Shown one piece after another: positions 1-9,294 of a stretch of DNA of 64,000 bases; positions within the stretch are counted from its first letter, which is position 1; every line of letters starts with the position of its first letter. Origin of the DNA: an uncultured Acidobacteriaceae bacterium (GTDB lineage Bacteria > Acidobacteriota > Terriglobia > Terriglobales > Acidobacteriaceae); the NCBI GenBank assembly GCA_937879855.1, contig CALFMO010000032.1:124001-188000 (forward strand), written 5' to 3'. The notes below the pieces were generated by a model that was not told the origin of the DNA, did no database searches, and saw nothing but the letters and a program-made list of their open reading frames with translations. The position numbers and the translations under genes were made by a program.

Positions 1-2
1 CC

Positions 3-173
3 GCTATCTATTTGATCGCCTCTGACCATACATTAGCTTTCGCGTTTGCAGTGGCTGAGCATCTGCAGAACGGGTGGAACCAGAACCGTTGGGCGGCCGC
101 GCCAGAAGTACCTTGGCGAGCGGTGTTTGATCCGTTCCCAAAAGTGGTAGAGTCACGGGTAACCCTTCCATAA
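3..173 (+). CDS. Possible 3' end of a gene cut by the window edge
   Basis: One frame is open from the window edge to a TAA at 171-173 and encodes about 56 residues ending VVESRVTLP. The composition is protein-like (FDPFPKVVESRV), but I recognise no family. It could also be chance, because the opposite strand is open over the same stretch. I list it only as a possible C-terminal remnant of a gene lying mostly outside the window. Confidence 0.22.
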   Translation, partial: AIYLIASDHTLAFAFAVAEHLQNGWNQNRWAAAPEVPWRAVFDPFPKVVESRVTLP

Positions 174-347
174 TTCGGTAAGTGAAGGTTTGTGAACAAA
201 CTGAGCGTTATCTCCTACCTTTACGGACAGACTGTCAGACGGCAATTATTCTCGGTTCGCCGCGAGCAGCGTCAGAGGCGTCATTCGTTGACTAGCGGAT
301 GTCGCGCCCGTAAGATGAGGCGACATCCGCTAGGCTTGCATCTTCGA

Positions 348-3014
348 ATGATCGGCCAGATAATTTCGCGCTACCGCGTCGTCGAAAAGCTTGGCGGCGG
401 CGGGATGGGCGTGGTCTACAAGGCTGAGGACACGCGGCTGCATCGCTTCGTCGCTCTCAAGTTCCTGCCCGAAGAAGTGGCTCGTGACCCGCAAGCGCTC
501 GCCCGCTTCCAGCGCGAGGCGCAAGCGGCTTCGGCACTCAATCATCCGAACATCTGCACCATTCACGACATTGGCGAGGAGAACGGCCAGGCGTTCATCG
601 CCATGGAGTACCTCGACGGCATGACGCTGAAACACCGCATCGGGGGGCGCCCGCTGGATATGGAAGTCCTGCTACCCCTCGCCACTGAAGTGGCCGATGC
701 GCTCGACGCCGCGCACGCCAAGGGCATCGTGCATCGCGACATAAAGCCAGCCAACATCTTTGTAACCGAGCGCGGGCACGCCAAGATCCTCGACTTCGGG
801 TTGGCGAAGGTCGCGGCCGCCTGCAGTTCCTCCAGCCAGATGGCATCCGACAACACGCTGACGCGCACGGTGAACGAACAGCAGTTGACCAGTCCCGGGG
901 CTGCGCTGGGCACGGTGTGTTACATGTCGCCGGAGCAGGTGCGGGCGAAAGAGTTGGATGCCCGCACCGATTTGTTCTCGTTTGGAGCGGTGCTGTATGA
1001 GATGGCGACGGGAGTGTTGCCGTTTCAAGGAGAGAGTTCGGGAGTCATCTTCAAGGCGATCCTCGATTCGACTCCGCCGCCAGCGATTCGGTTTAATTCC
1101 TCGCTGCCGCCAAAGCTGGAAGACATCATCAACAAAGCCCTGGAGAAAGATCGCAGCCTGCGCTACCAGAGTGCAGCGGAGATGCGGGCTGACCTGCAAC
1201 GCCTGAAGCGTGATACCGACTCGGGGCGCTCGGGCTTCATTTCGGGGTCGCAAGCAGGCGCGCAACCAGCGATTGCTGCTATAAGCGGTGCGAGCTCAGC
1301 AGTTCTCCCGGCGCAATCTCGCTCAAGCCGGAAACTCTGGGCTTTCGCCGGCGGCGGAGTCGCGCTGATCATCGTCGGCGTGCTCGCCTACATCGCATCC
1401 CGCCCTGTCCCCACGCCGAGTGTTTCGGGCTATGTTGCCATCACACATGATGGGAATCGCAAGAGCATCGTCGGAACCGACGGCGCACGGCTCTATCTGG
1501 GCGAGTTCTCTGCGGAAGGAAATCTTTTCGGCCAGGTTTCGGTCAACGGCGGAGAAGTGGCCAAGGTGCCACTTCCAACTGGGACCATGGCCCAGCTCGC
1601 GGTTTCGGCTGACGGCTCTACCTTATTGGCTGCCGACTGGGTGGGACAGACCGCATTCCACGGCCCCCTGTGGGCCGTGCCGGTGCTGGGTGGCTCGCCC
1701 CGCAAACTGGGAGACGCCGCTGCTCAGGTCGGAGAATTTTCCCCCGATGGCCAAACCATTGCCTATGGCGATGGCAACGACCTGGATCTGATCAATAGCG
1801 ATGGCACCGGACAGCGCAAACTGATCTCGCTTCCCGACATGGCATTCGATCCCTCTTTTTCGCCGGATGGTAGCGTGGTCCGCTTCCGCCTTGGCGGGGG
1901 GCTTTATGGAGAAGGTCCGCTTTGGGAAGTTTCCATCAACGGTAAGAATCTGCATCCGTTGTTGCCCAATTGGCGCAATCCTCCAAGGGAGTGCTGCGGC
2001 AAGTGGACGGCCGACGGGCAGTATTTTGTCTTCGCTTCTCAAGGCAATATCTGGGCTCGATCGGAAAAACGGGGTTTGTTTGGGAGAAGCGTTCCTCAGC
2101 CTGTGCAATTGACGTCCGGGCCTATGACGTTCTGGTCGCCTCAGCCCAGCAGGGATGGGAAGAAACTGTTCGTGGGTGGTGGGTTGGCGCGCGGCGAACT
2201 TTCGCACTATGACGTGAAGTCTCAACAGTTTCTTCCTTTTCTCGGAGGAATCTCTGCCGATAGTGTGAGCTTCTCCAAAGATGGTCAATGGGTAGCATAT
2301 ACCGCATATCCTGAGTCAACCCTCTGGCGCAGCAGGGCGGACGGAAGCCAGCGCCTTCAGCTTACGTATCCGCCCATGATCGCGTTGCTGCCGAGTTGGT
2401 CCCCCGATGGCAAGCGACTTAGCTTCTACGACCTAGCGCCCGGCCGCAATGCGAAGTTGCGCACGATTTCGGTAGATGGAGGCGGATCCATAGAACAGAT
2501 CGCTGACGATCCAGAGGACAAACTGGATGCCGGTTGGTCCCCTGACGGCACCAGGATTATCTTCGGCAATGCGCCTGCGAGTCCCCAAAGCGTTATTCAA
2601 TTGCTGGATGTAAACACCCATCAAGTATCGACCGTGCCCGGATCGACCGGCCTCTACTCCCCACGGTGGTCTCCGGATGGACGCTACATCGCGGCCATGA
2701 ATTTCGATTCGCGAGTGCTGATGCTCTTTGACTTTCAAACTCAGAAATGGCAGGAACTCGCCCGCGTCACGATGGGCTTCCCCAACTGGTCGAAGAATTC
2801 AGACTACGTATACTTCTTGCACGAAGAAGATCATCCCTCAGTGATGCGAGTCCACATTAGCGATCACAAAGTCGAAACCGTCGCCGACCTGAAGCGTTTC
2901 CGCCAGGCAGGTTACTGGAGCGTCTGGCTGGGTATGGCTCCCGATGATTCTCCGCTCCTGCTTCGCGACACCGGCACCCAAGAAATTTACGCGCTCGACT
3001 GGCAGACGAAATAA
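348..3014 (+). CDS. Ser/Thr protein kinase with C-terminal PD40/WD40-like beta-propeller
   Basis: This is a membrane-anchored Hanks-type kinase of about 888 residues. The kinase domain (residues ~9-285) shows the glycine loop GGGGMGVVY, the ATP-binding lysine in VALKFL (Lys38), the catalytic loop HRDIKPANI and a DFG motif. A low-complexity linker leads to one transmembrane helix (LWAFAGGGVALIIVGVLAYIA, ~residues 330-352). The remainder is a TolB/PD40-type propeller with repeated FSPDG/WSPDG blades, probably extracytoplasmic. The frame is open upstream to 192, but the ATG at 348 places MIGQIISRYRVVEKLG at the N-terminus, the usual start in this family. It stands alone, so its substrate cannot be inferred. 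Confidence 0.92.
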   Translation: MIGQIISRYRVVEKLGGGGMGVVYKAEDTRLHRFVALKFLPEEVARDPQALARFQREAQAASALNHPNICTIHDIGEENGQAFIAMEYLDGMTLKHRIGGRPLDMEVLLPLATEVADALDAAHAKGIVHRDIKPANIFVTERGHAKILDFGLAKVAAACSSSSQMASDNTLTRTVNEQQLTSPGAALGTVCYMSPEQVRAKELDARTDLFSFGAVLYEMATGVLPFQGESSGVIFKAILDSTPPPAIRFNSSLPPKLEDIINKALEKDRSLRYQSAAEMRADLQRLKRDTDSGRSGFISGSQAGAQPAIAAISGASSAVLPAQSRSSRKLWAFAGGGVALIIVGVLAYIASRPVPTPSVSGYVAITHDGNRKSIVGTDGARLYLGEFSAEGNLFGQVSVNGGEVAKVPLPTGTMAQLAVSADGSTLLAADWVGQTAFHGPLWAVPVLGGSPRKLGDAAAQVGEFSPDGQTIAYGDGNDLDLINSDGTGQRKLISLPDMAFDPSFSPDGSVVRFRLGGGLYGEGPLWEVSINGKNLHPLLPNWRNPPRECCGKWTADGQYFVFASQGNIWARSEKRGLFGRSVPQPVQLTSGPMTFWSPQPSRDGKKLFVGGGLARGELSHYDVKSQQFLPFLGGISADSVSFSKDGQWVAYTAYPESTLWRSRADGSQRLQLTYPPMIALLPSWSPDGKRLSFYDLAPGRNAKLRTISVDGGGSIEQIADDPEDKLDAGWSPDGTRIIFGNAPASPQSVIQLLDVNTHQVSTVPGSTGLYSPRWSPDGRYIAAMNFDSRVLMLFDFQTQKWQELARVTMGFPNWSKNSDYVYFLHEEDHPSVMRVHISDHKVETVADLKRFRQAGYWSVWLGMAPDDSPLLLRDTGTQEIYALDWQTK

Positions 3015-3259
3015 CTTGCTCGCTGGTCATCTCAGGCAGACCATTGCGGAAGGGCGACGAAATTGCCAACCAAAAGGCGATTGTTCCTGGCCAATCAGAG
3101 CAGGCTTGCGGTGCACGGACTACATGACCGAGAAACCTAAGCCTCTGATTGTCAGAAGGTAGCCCCGGATAAATCACTGTCGTAACCGCATTATAAAAGG
3201 GCGCCCCTTTGGAGTAGGTTGTGATCGTTCGCATCATCACCTACGAAAGGAGCACCCTC

Positions 3260-3715
3260 GTGAACGATGAAAAGTATATTGGGCTGGACGTACATCAAGC
3301 AACGATCTCGGTGGCCGTGATGGATGCCAACGGCAAGGTGGTCATGGAATCCATCCTGGAGACGAAAGCAGCAACCATTCTTGAGTTCTTTGCGGGACTG
3401 CGTGGAACGATTGTAGCGGCCATTTTCCTGGGCCACCTGTACGGTGTACCGCTCGGACCGACGCAGCTTTTGGTCATTGCTTTCACAGGAATCCTGGCGA
3501 GCTTTAGTGTACCTGGGGTTCCGCACGGGTGGTTGCTCGTAATCTCTCCGTTGATGGTCACCATGGGGATTCCTGCAGAGGGGATCGGACTGCTGATAGC
3601 CGTCGACGCCATTCCGGACATTTTCATGACGACGTTGAATGTCACCGGCGATATGGGTGCTGCCACCTGCACGAGCTTGAGCAGCCAAGCTCAGGCTGTG
3701 CCACTGCACGAATGA
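3260..3715 (+). pseudogene. Chimeric remnant: IS110 transposase N-terminus joined in frame to a dicarboxylate/cation symporter C-terminus
   Basis: The ORF starts at a GTG preceded by AAAGGAG. Residues 1-50 (YIGLDVHQATISVAVMDANG ... ILEFFAGLRGT) match the start of the DEDD domain of IS110-family transposases. From about residue 51 the protein becomes the C-terminal core of a DAACS-type symporter (VAAIFLGHLYGVPLG, SFSVPGVPHGWLL, VDAIPDIFMTTLNVTGDMGAAT). Neither half is complete: the transposase lacks its C-terminal Tnp20 domain and the symporter lacks most helices. The junction is near 3410. It is most simply a deletion between an IS copy and a symporter gene that happened to keep frame. I expect neither transport nor transposition. 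Confidence 0.75.
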
Positions 3716-4045
3716 GATTCAAATTGTTTCGCAATTGTTTCGTAGTGTGCTCCGGCGGGGAAGCTAAAGGCCAACCCACAAACGATACACGTGAGAAAGC
3801 GACCCGTGCCTGACATCAGGACACCAATGTGATGGGTGGCAGGAGTACTACTATTGAACGACATCGCATAAATCAACTCTCTGCGTACAAGATCATTATA
3901 GGTTATAAGCTGATTGTAAGTCTTATTTTTTCTTGTTACGAATTACGGATGAATACCCCTTGCTTGTTTTGCAAAGCAGGCACTGTGGTACAGATACTCG
4001 CAATCTTTCCCTGATCGTGACTTTCAAACTTGTACCGAAGGCGGA

Positions 4046-4246
4046 TTATTTCACGGCGGCCCTTGATGCCCGATCAAACTCCTGCTTGATCCGCGAGTAA
4101 TCTGAGCCGAAGACGATTCTGGCCGTCTTACCCAGACTTAGGAAGATTTTGCGAGCTTTGATGGGCTCGCCCGCCTTCTCTCGAATGGCAGCGCTAATTT
4201 CCGACCGAAAGAAGTCGAGCAAGTCTGTGGGTAGAATGCTCACCAT
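4046..4246 (-). CDS. Hypothetical protein, 66 residues
   Basis: This is a short charged ORF (MVSILPTDLLDFFRSEISAA ... REFDRASRAAVK-like tail) with plausible amphipathic helices and no cysteine pairs or membrane segments. There is no clear ribosome-binding site and I recognise no family. It is isolated in a gene-poor stretch and could be a remnant or a chance ORF. Confidence 0.28.
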   Translation of the reverse strand: MVSILPTDLLDFFRSEISAAIREKAGEPIKARKIFLSLGKTARIVFGSDYSRIKQEFDRASRAAVK

Positions 4247-4294
4247 GGGGCAGGTTTAGCGTGGCTGTTAAGACGAGGCCATTCTGCATCTACT

Positions 4295-4525
4295 GTGGGC
4301 GCGTTTTCCATTTCGGCGTACCTCTATAGTGTCATTGTGGGACACACTAATAGTGTCATTGTGGGAACACTTCTAGAACAAACCGTTGTGCTCCCTCGCC
4401 TCTTAACCGTTGTACTGCCCCGCACCTTTACGAAGGAGATCGAAACCCGCTGGCGCTACTTCGGTCTGGTCCTGTTAGGGACTGGCGTTCTGCTTCAACT
4501 TGTTTCTGCGATTGCGGGATTGTGA
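4295..4525 (+). CDS. Doubtful small membrane protein or remnant, 76 residues
   Basis: The C-terminal third (YFGLVLLGTGVLLQLVSAIAG) reads as one transmembrane helix preceded by charged residues, the pattern of a membrane-protein C-terminus. The first half is encoded by a direct nucleotide repeat (YSVIVG/NSVIVG) and looks non-native. It is probably the 3' remnant of a membrane-protein gene. I recognise no function. Confidence 0.25.
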   Translation: MGAFSISAYLYSVIVGHTNSVIVGTLLEQTVVLPRLLTVVLPRTFTKEIETRWRYFGLVLLGTGVLLQLVSAIAGL

Positions 4526-4726
4526 TAAAAGGCGTCGGGTATTCCGCAAGGTTCGTGCGACAGAATCCGATCCAGTGACTCCTCGAAATGGCGCCGCTGC
4601 AGGAGGGACGATCGGCGTGCTATCCCCAGTCTTGATCCGCGACTGAAGCCTGTCGCAGCCGCGATCTGTTAAGAGAAGAAGCAGGGCCATATCACTGGCT
4701 CGAATGTTGGAAAGGAGAAATTGATC

Positions 4727-5149
4727 ATGCCACAACAGACACAATCCGCGGCCGTTTCAGGCGTGCCCAGCATTCCTACACCTAAAACCACCGCAGTGCT
4801 GGTCATTGAGACTGCGAAGCCGGGCGTGACCGCGCAACAAATCATGGCTGTCATACCGGCAGAGATTCGGGCAACTGTGAAGCTCTACCTCGACGGGAAG
4901 ATCCAACAGTGGTATTCGCGCGGCGATGGCAAAGGGGTGATCTTCATGGTCAACGCAAACACCGAGGACGAGGCACGGTCCATCATGGAAACCCTGCCGC
5001 TCGCAAAGGAAGAGTTGCTCCATCACGAGTACATTCCCGTCGGACCCTTGATGCCCTTGAGGGCATTGATGTGCCAGCTGCGCAGCAGTGACCCTCCACG
5101 CGAGAGCGCTACTGCGGCAAGGGAACCCTCTTGGAGTAAGCGATCATGA
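4727..5149 (+). CDS. Muconolactone-isomerase-like / YciI-like ferredoxin-fold protein
   Basis: This is a protein of about 140 residues. An AAAGGAG at 4711-4717 supports the ATG at 4727. Residues ~20-105 have the alternating pattern of small dimeric alpha-beta barrel proteins related to muconolactone isomerase (VLVIETAKPGVTAQQI, TVKLYLDGKIQQWYSRGDGK, EEARSIMETLPLAKEELL, EYIPVGPLMPLRAL). Members often accompany NmrA-like or SDR genes. The C-terminal ~30 residues are charged and non-conserved in appearance, so the true end may be altered. The stop overlaps the next start (ATGA), showing translational coupling with the NmrA-like gene. No catalytic role can be assigned. Confidence 0.7.
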   Translation: MPQQTQSAAVSGVPSIPTPKTTAVLVIETAKPGVTAQQIMAVIPAEIRATVKLYLDGKIQQWYSRGDGKGVIFMVNANTEDEARSIMETLPLAKEELLHHEYIPVGPLMPLRALMCQLRSSDPPRESATAAREPSWSKRS

Positions 5150-5643
5150 ACAAGCCGAGAATTATTGTGACTGGCGCGACGGGGAAGACAGGCAGCGTCG
5201 TAGTTGCCGAACTGCTGAAAGCCGGCCATCCCGTCCGCGCTATGGTCCACCGCGAAGATGACCGCAGTGCGCGGCTGAAGGCACAGGGAGCCGAGATCGT
5301 TATCGCCGACATGAGCGATGTCGAACGCATCGCCGATGCGTTAAGGGATGTTCAGCGCGCCTATTATTGTCCGCCTTACGATCCCTACATGATTCAGGGC
5401 GCGGTCGCCTTCGCGGTTGCCGCAAAGGAATCGCGGCTCGAACAGATCGTTGGCCTGAGCCAATGGCTGGCGAGTCCCTCGCATCCCTCACTCGCAACAC
5501 GCCAGAGCTGGCTCGTGGACCGGCTGTTCTCCATGACTCCGGGAGTGGCGCATACCATCATCAACCCGGGCTTTTTCGCTGATGCTTACCTGGTGACGAT
5601 TGGTTTGGCCAGGTGGGGACAGGAAGAAGATGTCTGGGGGTAA
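5146..5643 (+). CDS. Truncated NmrA-like NAD(P)-binding protein
   Basis: The N-terminus PRIIVTGATGKTGSVVVAELL carries the TGATGxxG dinucleotide-binding loop of atypical SDRs (NmrA/HSCARG type). It is followed by RAMVHREDD and a well preserved Rossmann half up to TIINPGFFADAYLVTI. The protein stops at 165 residues, whereas family members run to about 280-300. The expected C-terminal substrate domain is not recognisable in any frame before 5806. It is therefore likely a truncated gene that may still make a partial fold. Its start overlaps the previous stop by four bases. Confidence 0.7.
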   Translation: MNKPRIIVTGATGKTGSVVVAELLKAGHPVRAMVHREDDRSARLKAQGAEIVIADMSDVERIADALRDVQRAYYCPPYDPYMIQGAVAFAVAAKESRLEQIVGLSQWLASPSHPSLATRQSWLVDRLFSMTPGVAHTIINPGFFADAYLVTIGLARWGQEEDVWG

Positions 5644-5806
5644 GGGAGACACACTTCGGCGAGACGCTCTGCAGCGGGCCGACAGCGCGGTGTGAAGCTA
5701 ACCGTGATAGCCGACGACCAGCCTTGCGCGAACCCCAGGTCTCAACTTTCGGGTTGCCCTTTAATCGCGACCCAGGGGGATCGGAAATTGGGGGAAGGTA
5801 ATCTCT

Positions 5807-7618
5807 TTAAGCCATTCTCATCAGTCTAAGCAATGCTTCAAATCGCGGATCTGAACGAAGTCCATCTAGTCTTGGATCTCCATTGGCCACAAAGCTGAAC
5901 CATGCACATCGCTCTTTAGCGGCTTTCTCAAACCAATCTAGCGCCACGTCCTGCACACCCAAAGCGAGGTAAACGAGGCCAACCGAGTATTTGTCAACAT
6001 GCCTAGTCTGTGCTTGGCCGACTAAATTCTGAAGAATCTCGCGCGCCTCTTGCGAACGCCCTGCCTTAGCATAAGCATGAGCTAGTGAGCCCGCGCCTAA
6101 GGGCTCGCCCTCAAACAGTTGCGTCGCCTTTTCAAACTGGGTTGTCGCTTCTTCGAACTTAGACTCTTGCTCATAAGCGATTCCCAAGTGGAGCCTCAGC
6201 AACGGATAGTCCGGGGCAATATCCAAGGCTTTCAGACACACTTTAACTGCCTCTGAGTATCGGCGGCTCATAAACAGGTTGTAAGCTGCGCCATGTGCGA
6301 CGACGGCGGATAGTGGTTCCAGTTCGAACGCCTTGGCGATCCAACGATCGGCTTCCTCGTATCGTCCGCGAGCCACCAAGGTCATGGCATACCAATACGG
6401 GGCGACCCAATACCTTGCGTCCAGTTCAAGAGCCTGCTGAAATTCTCGATCCGAATTTTCCCAATCCCAGTCGGCAAAGGCTCGGACGAAGGCCATAGAA
6501 GTGTGAGCCTCGGTTGAATCCGGATCGAGCGCGACGGCAGCGGCTGCGGCAGCCTTTGCCTTGGCCCAACCCTCTTTTGGAGCAATTACCCCTAACGAGC
6601 ACAGATGACTGTAGCAGTCCGCCAATCCTGAATATGCTAAGGCGTAGCCCGGATCATTCTCGATTGCTTCCTGAAAATATCGATAGCCCTTCCGTATCTC
6701 TTGAGGTGTCCTCCTGTTCCAGCAGTAGCGGCCTCGCAAATAAAACTGATAAGCCACACTGTTTTCTGTGAAGCGTTTAGCGCCGCGTTCCGTCTCTTTA
6801 CCGTTTAGCTGTACACGGAGGCTTTCGGATATGTTCTTCGCAATCTCTTCCTCGACTTCGTAGAGGTCGGCGAGTCTGCGGTTGTAGCGCTCGCCCCAAA
6901 GCTGTGAACCCTGAGTCACATCGATCAACTCGGCGCTGACAATGAGTGCTCCGTCCCGCTGAATAACCCTGCCTGTAAGCACAGCCTCAACTTCGAGTTT
7001 GCAACCGATCGCCTGAGGGTTTGCGACTTTTCCTCGGTAGCGGAAAACGGTGCTTCGCGGCGCTACACGCAGTCCGGTCATCTTTGAAAGACTATTGATA
7101 ATGTTTTCCGTGATTCCTTCGCTGAGATAGTCACCGTTTGGGTCTGGGCGGTCACTTTTAAACGGGAGTACGGCAATCGAGCTGAGAGTCCTTCTTCGGC
7201 CCATCGAAGTCGGCGTCGCGGCTTTGGAGTCTGTTTCTCCCGGTTTCAGCGCGACGTGGTTATTCGCCACTACTCTTCCGAGCAGTCGATATCCTCGTCG
7301 TGACACGGTTTCAACATATCGCGGTCGATTAACCGTATCGCCCAAGGCTTCACGCAGTCTTTGCATCGCGGCATTGATGCACGGCGCAAACTGAACAAAT
7401 GTGTCGTTGGGCCAAAGTCTCCTGCGGATCTCCTCCCGCAGCACCACATCGCCCGGTCTCTCCAGGAGCATGAGAAGAATCTGAAAAGGTTGTTCCTGGA
7501 GCAAGATCTTCCGCCCGTGCTTAGTCAGTTCGCCAGCGCGAATATCAAGCTCAAAAGGTCCGAATCGAACGATGCCAGCGAGCGAATCGGTTCGGTTAAC
7601 TGGAGAGTCTCCACTCAT
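5807..7618 (-). CDS. Winged-helix (OmpR/CadC-type) regulator with TolB-N/FlgO-like region and TPR repeats
   Basis: The protein has 603 residues. Residues ~17-115 form an OmpR/PhoB-type winged helix (VRFGPFELDIRAGELTKHG, FQILLMLLERPGDVVLREEI, VETVSRRGYRLLG). Residues ~145-275 resemble the TolB-N/FlgO-like module common in these proteins (SIAVLPFKS, GDYLSEGITENIINSLS). The C-terminal half is a run of TPR units (YALAYSGLADCYSHL, APYWYAMTLVARGRYEEADRW, YPLLRLHLGIAYEQ). I see no transmembrane segment, unlike CadC itself. It is divergent from the flavin oxidase gene and may control it. The signal it senses is unknown. Confidence 0.88.
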   Translation of the reverse strand: MSGDSPVNRTDSLAGIVRFGPFELDIRAGELTKHGRKILLQEQPFQILLMLLERPGDVVLREEIRRRLWPNDTFVQFAPCINAAMQRLREALGDTVNRPRYVETVSRRGYRLLGRVVANNHVALKPGETDSKAATPTSMGRRRTLSSIAVLPFKSDRPDPNGDYLSEGITENIINSLSKMTGLRVAPRSTVFRYRGKVANPQAIGCKLEVEAVLTGRVIQRDGALIVSAELIDVTQGSQLWGERYNRRLADLYEVEEEIAKNISESLRVQLNGKETERGAKRFTENSVAYQFYLRGRYCWNRRTPQEIRKGYRYFQEAIENDPGYALAYSGLADCYSHLCSLGVIAPKEGWAKAKAAAAAAVALDPDSTEAHTSMAFVRAFADWDWENSDREFQQALELDARYWVAPYWYAMTLVARGRYEEADRWIAKAFELEPLSAVVAHGAAYNLFMSRRYSEAVKVCLKALDIAPDYPLLRLHLGIAYEQESKFEEATTQFEKATQLFEGEPLGAGSLAHAYAKAGRSQEAREILQNLVGQAQTRHVDKYSVGLVYLALGVQDVALDWFEKAAKERCAWFSFVANGDPRLDGLRSDPRFEALLRLMRMA

Positions 7619-7813
7619 CGTAAAAGGAACTACACAGCGGGTTTTCGGGAGTCTACCACGGGCTGGCGTACTTTAACTCCTGATTATGGTGGGATTTGCA
7701 GGCACGGTAGCTCGTTATCGAGATTTCATCCAAAAATACCTCGCTTGCCATCAGCGTCTAGTGCAGAATCCGTGCAGTTCCCGGATCGTATTCGAGGGGC
7801 TCGGAGGGGAACC

Positions 7814-9148
7814 ATGGGTCAGTATGCCGCGGAGGACTTACGGAAATCCGTTCGTGGCGTTGTGCTGTTCCCGGGGCAAGAGGGCTACGACGCCGCACGC
7901 AAAGTTCCCAACGCCATGATTGATCGGAAACCGGCGATAATTGTGCGGTGCGCTGGAGCTGCCGACGTGATTTCATGCGTACGGTTTGCGCGTGAGCACG
8001 ACCTCCTGGTCTCCGTCCGCGGCGGAGGCGGGAAAGCAGTCTGTGACGGCGCCCTCATGATCGATCTGTCGTGCATGAAAGGCATCCGCGTCGACCCGCA
8101 GCAGCGTACAGCCCGTGCTGAACCCGGCCTGACGCTCGGCGAATTTGATCACGAAACGCAGGCCTTTGGTCTAGCCACGGCACTCGGAACAGTCTCGAAA
8201 ACAGGCATCGCCGGGCTGACCCTCGGGGGTGGCTTTGGTCACCTGTCCGGTAAATACGGTCTCGCCTGCGACAACCTGATCGCTGTAGACGTGATTACGG
8301 CGGATGGGCACCTGATAAAAGCGAACGCTTCCGAGCACCAAGATCTTTTCTGGGGCCTACGGGGAGGAGGCGGTAACTTTGGGATCGTCACCTCTTTTGA
8401 ATATCGCCTACACGCGATAGCAACCGTGCTAGGAGGTGGCGTGCTCTATCCGGCGACAAAGGCAAAGGAAATCCTTCCGTTTTACAAGGAGTTCGCAGAG
8501 GCCAGCCCCGACGAATTGGTTATCCAGGCCGGATCAATGACGATGGATGGTGCTCCGGTGTTCTTGGTCGGCGGGTGCTACTGTGGATCGCTTGCAGACG
8601 GAGAAAAACTGTTGAAACCCCTGCGAACTTTTGGTTCGCCGATTGCCGACATGTTTGCGCCAGTCAGTTATACACAAATGCAAAGCATGTTCGACCCCTT
8701 TTTCCCGCCTGGGCGCCAGACGTATGTAAAAGCAAACTTCATCAGCAGCCTGAGCGACAAGGCCATGGATACAATCGCGGAGTTCGCTGGCACTAGTCCA
8801 TCTGTGCACACGTTTGGCCCATGGATCGAGCACTGGCATGGAGCCGCCACTCGCGTGGCAGCCGCAGATACTGCTTTTCCTCACCGGCAATACCCTTACA
8901 ACTTTTCCGTTTGGTCAAATTGGGTCAGTTCATCCGAATCGGAAGAAAACATCAAATGGTCGCGCGCCTGTTGGGACGCGATGCGCCCATTCATGGCGGA
9001 CGGCTCGTACGTCAACTATTTAGAAGATGAAGGAGACCCGCTCGCACGTGCAGCCTATGGACCGAATTACGATCGGCTCGCTGCTCTTAAGAATAAATAC
9101 GATCCCACGAATTTCTTCCGCATGAACCACAACATCAAGCCGTCATAG
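7814..9148 (+). CDS. BBE/GlcD-type FAD-binding oxidase lacking the usual flavin-attachment histidine
   Basis: This is a PCMH-type flavoprotein of 444 residues with an FAD-binding N-terminal half (TGIAGLTLGGGFGHLSGKYG, WGLRGGGGNFGIVTSFEYRL) and a C-terminal berberine-bridge-enzyme segment (YGPNYDRLAALKNKYDPTNFF). The ATG at 7814 follows GGAGGGGA. The frame extends upstream to 7361 but that part overlaps the divergent regulator and reads as non-coding. Residues 68-80 read VRGGGGKAVCDGA where relatives have VRGGGHN(V/I)xG(N/K)AVCDG, so about four residues including the 8-alpha-histidyl FAD ligand are missing. FAD could still bind non-covalently through the Cys or backbone, or the enzyme may be impaired. 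The substrate is unknown. Confidence 0.85.
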   Translation: MGQYAAEDLRKSVRGVVLFPGQEGYDAARKVPNAMIDRKPAIIVRCAGAADVISCVRFAREHDLLVSVRGGGGKAVCDGALMIDLSCMKGIRVDPQQRTARAEPGLTLGEFDHETQAFGLATALGTVSKTGIAGLTLGGGFGHLSGKYGLACDNLIAVDVITADGHLIKANASEHQDLFWGLRGGGGNFGIVTSFEYRLHAIATVLGGGVLYPATKAKEILPFYKEFAEASPDELVIQAGSMTMDGAPVFLVGGCYCGSLADGEKLLKPLRTFGSPIADMFAPVSYTQMQSMFDPFFPPGRQTYVKANFISSLSDKAMDTIAEFAGTSPSVHTFGPWIEHWHGAATRVAAADTAFPHRQYPYNFSVWSNWVSSSESEENIKWSRACWDAMRPFMADGSYVNYLEDEGDPLARAAYGPNYDRLAALKNKYDPTNFFRMNHNIKPS

Positions 9149-9294
9149 AGGAGCGTCCCAAGCTTCCACGTCCTTCTCTTTCTGAGCGGCAGGCAAGGCG
9201 AGCGGCTCGCAAAGCTGTACGGTATGCGGACCCAAGGGCATTCCCTTCGTTCAGGAACGAGCCGGCAACGTGGAAGTTCCGCAAGGCTGACCGT

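Larger units (their letters stand above)
3716..4720. other. 1 kb with no confident gene
   Basis: The stretch between the chimeric remnant and the next confident gene is AT-richer than its surroundings. It holds only two short doubtful ORFs (4046-4246 minus, 4295-4525 plus) and a 16-base direct repeat TAGTGTCATTGTGGGA near 4327 and 4351. I see no RNA gene and no IS end that can be paired with the IS110 fragment. Confidence 0.5.

Noticed and set aside
4295..4525. Tandem TAGTGTCATTGTGGGA as a CRISPR-like repeat
   Set aside because: There are only two copies, spaced about 10 bases apart, with no further units or cas genes.
7361..7813. N-terminal extension of the flavin oxidase
   Set aside because: It overlaps the divergent regulator's coding region, reads as low-complexity sequence and ends at an ATG with a clear ribosome-binding site where the family normally starts.
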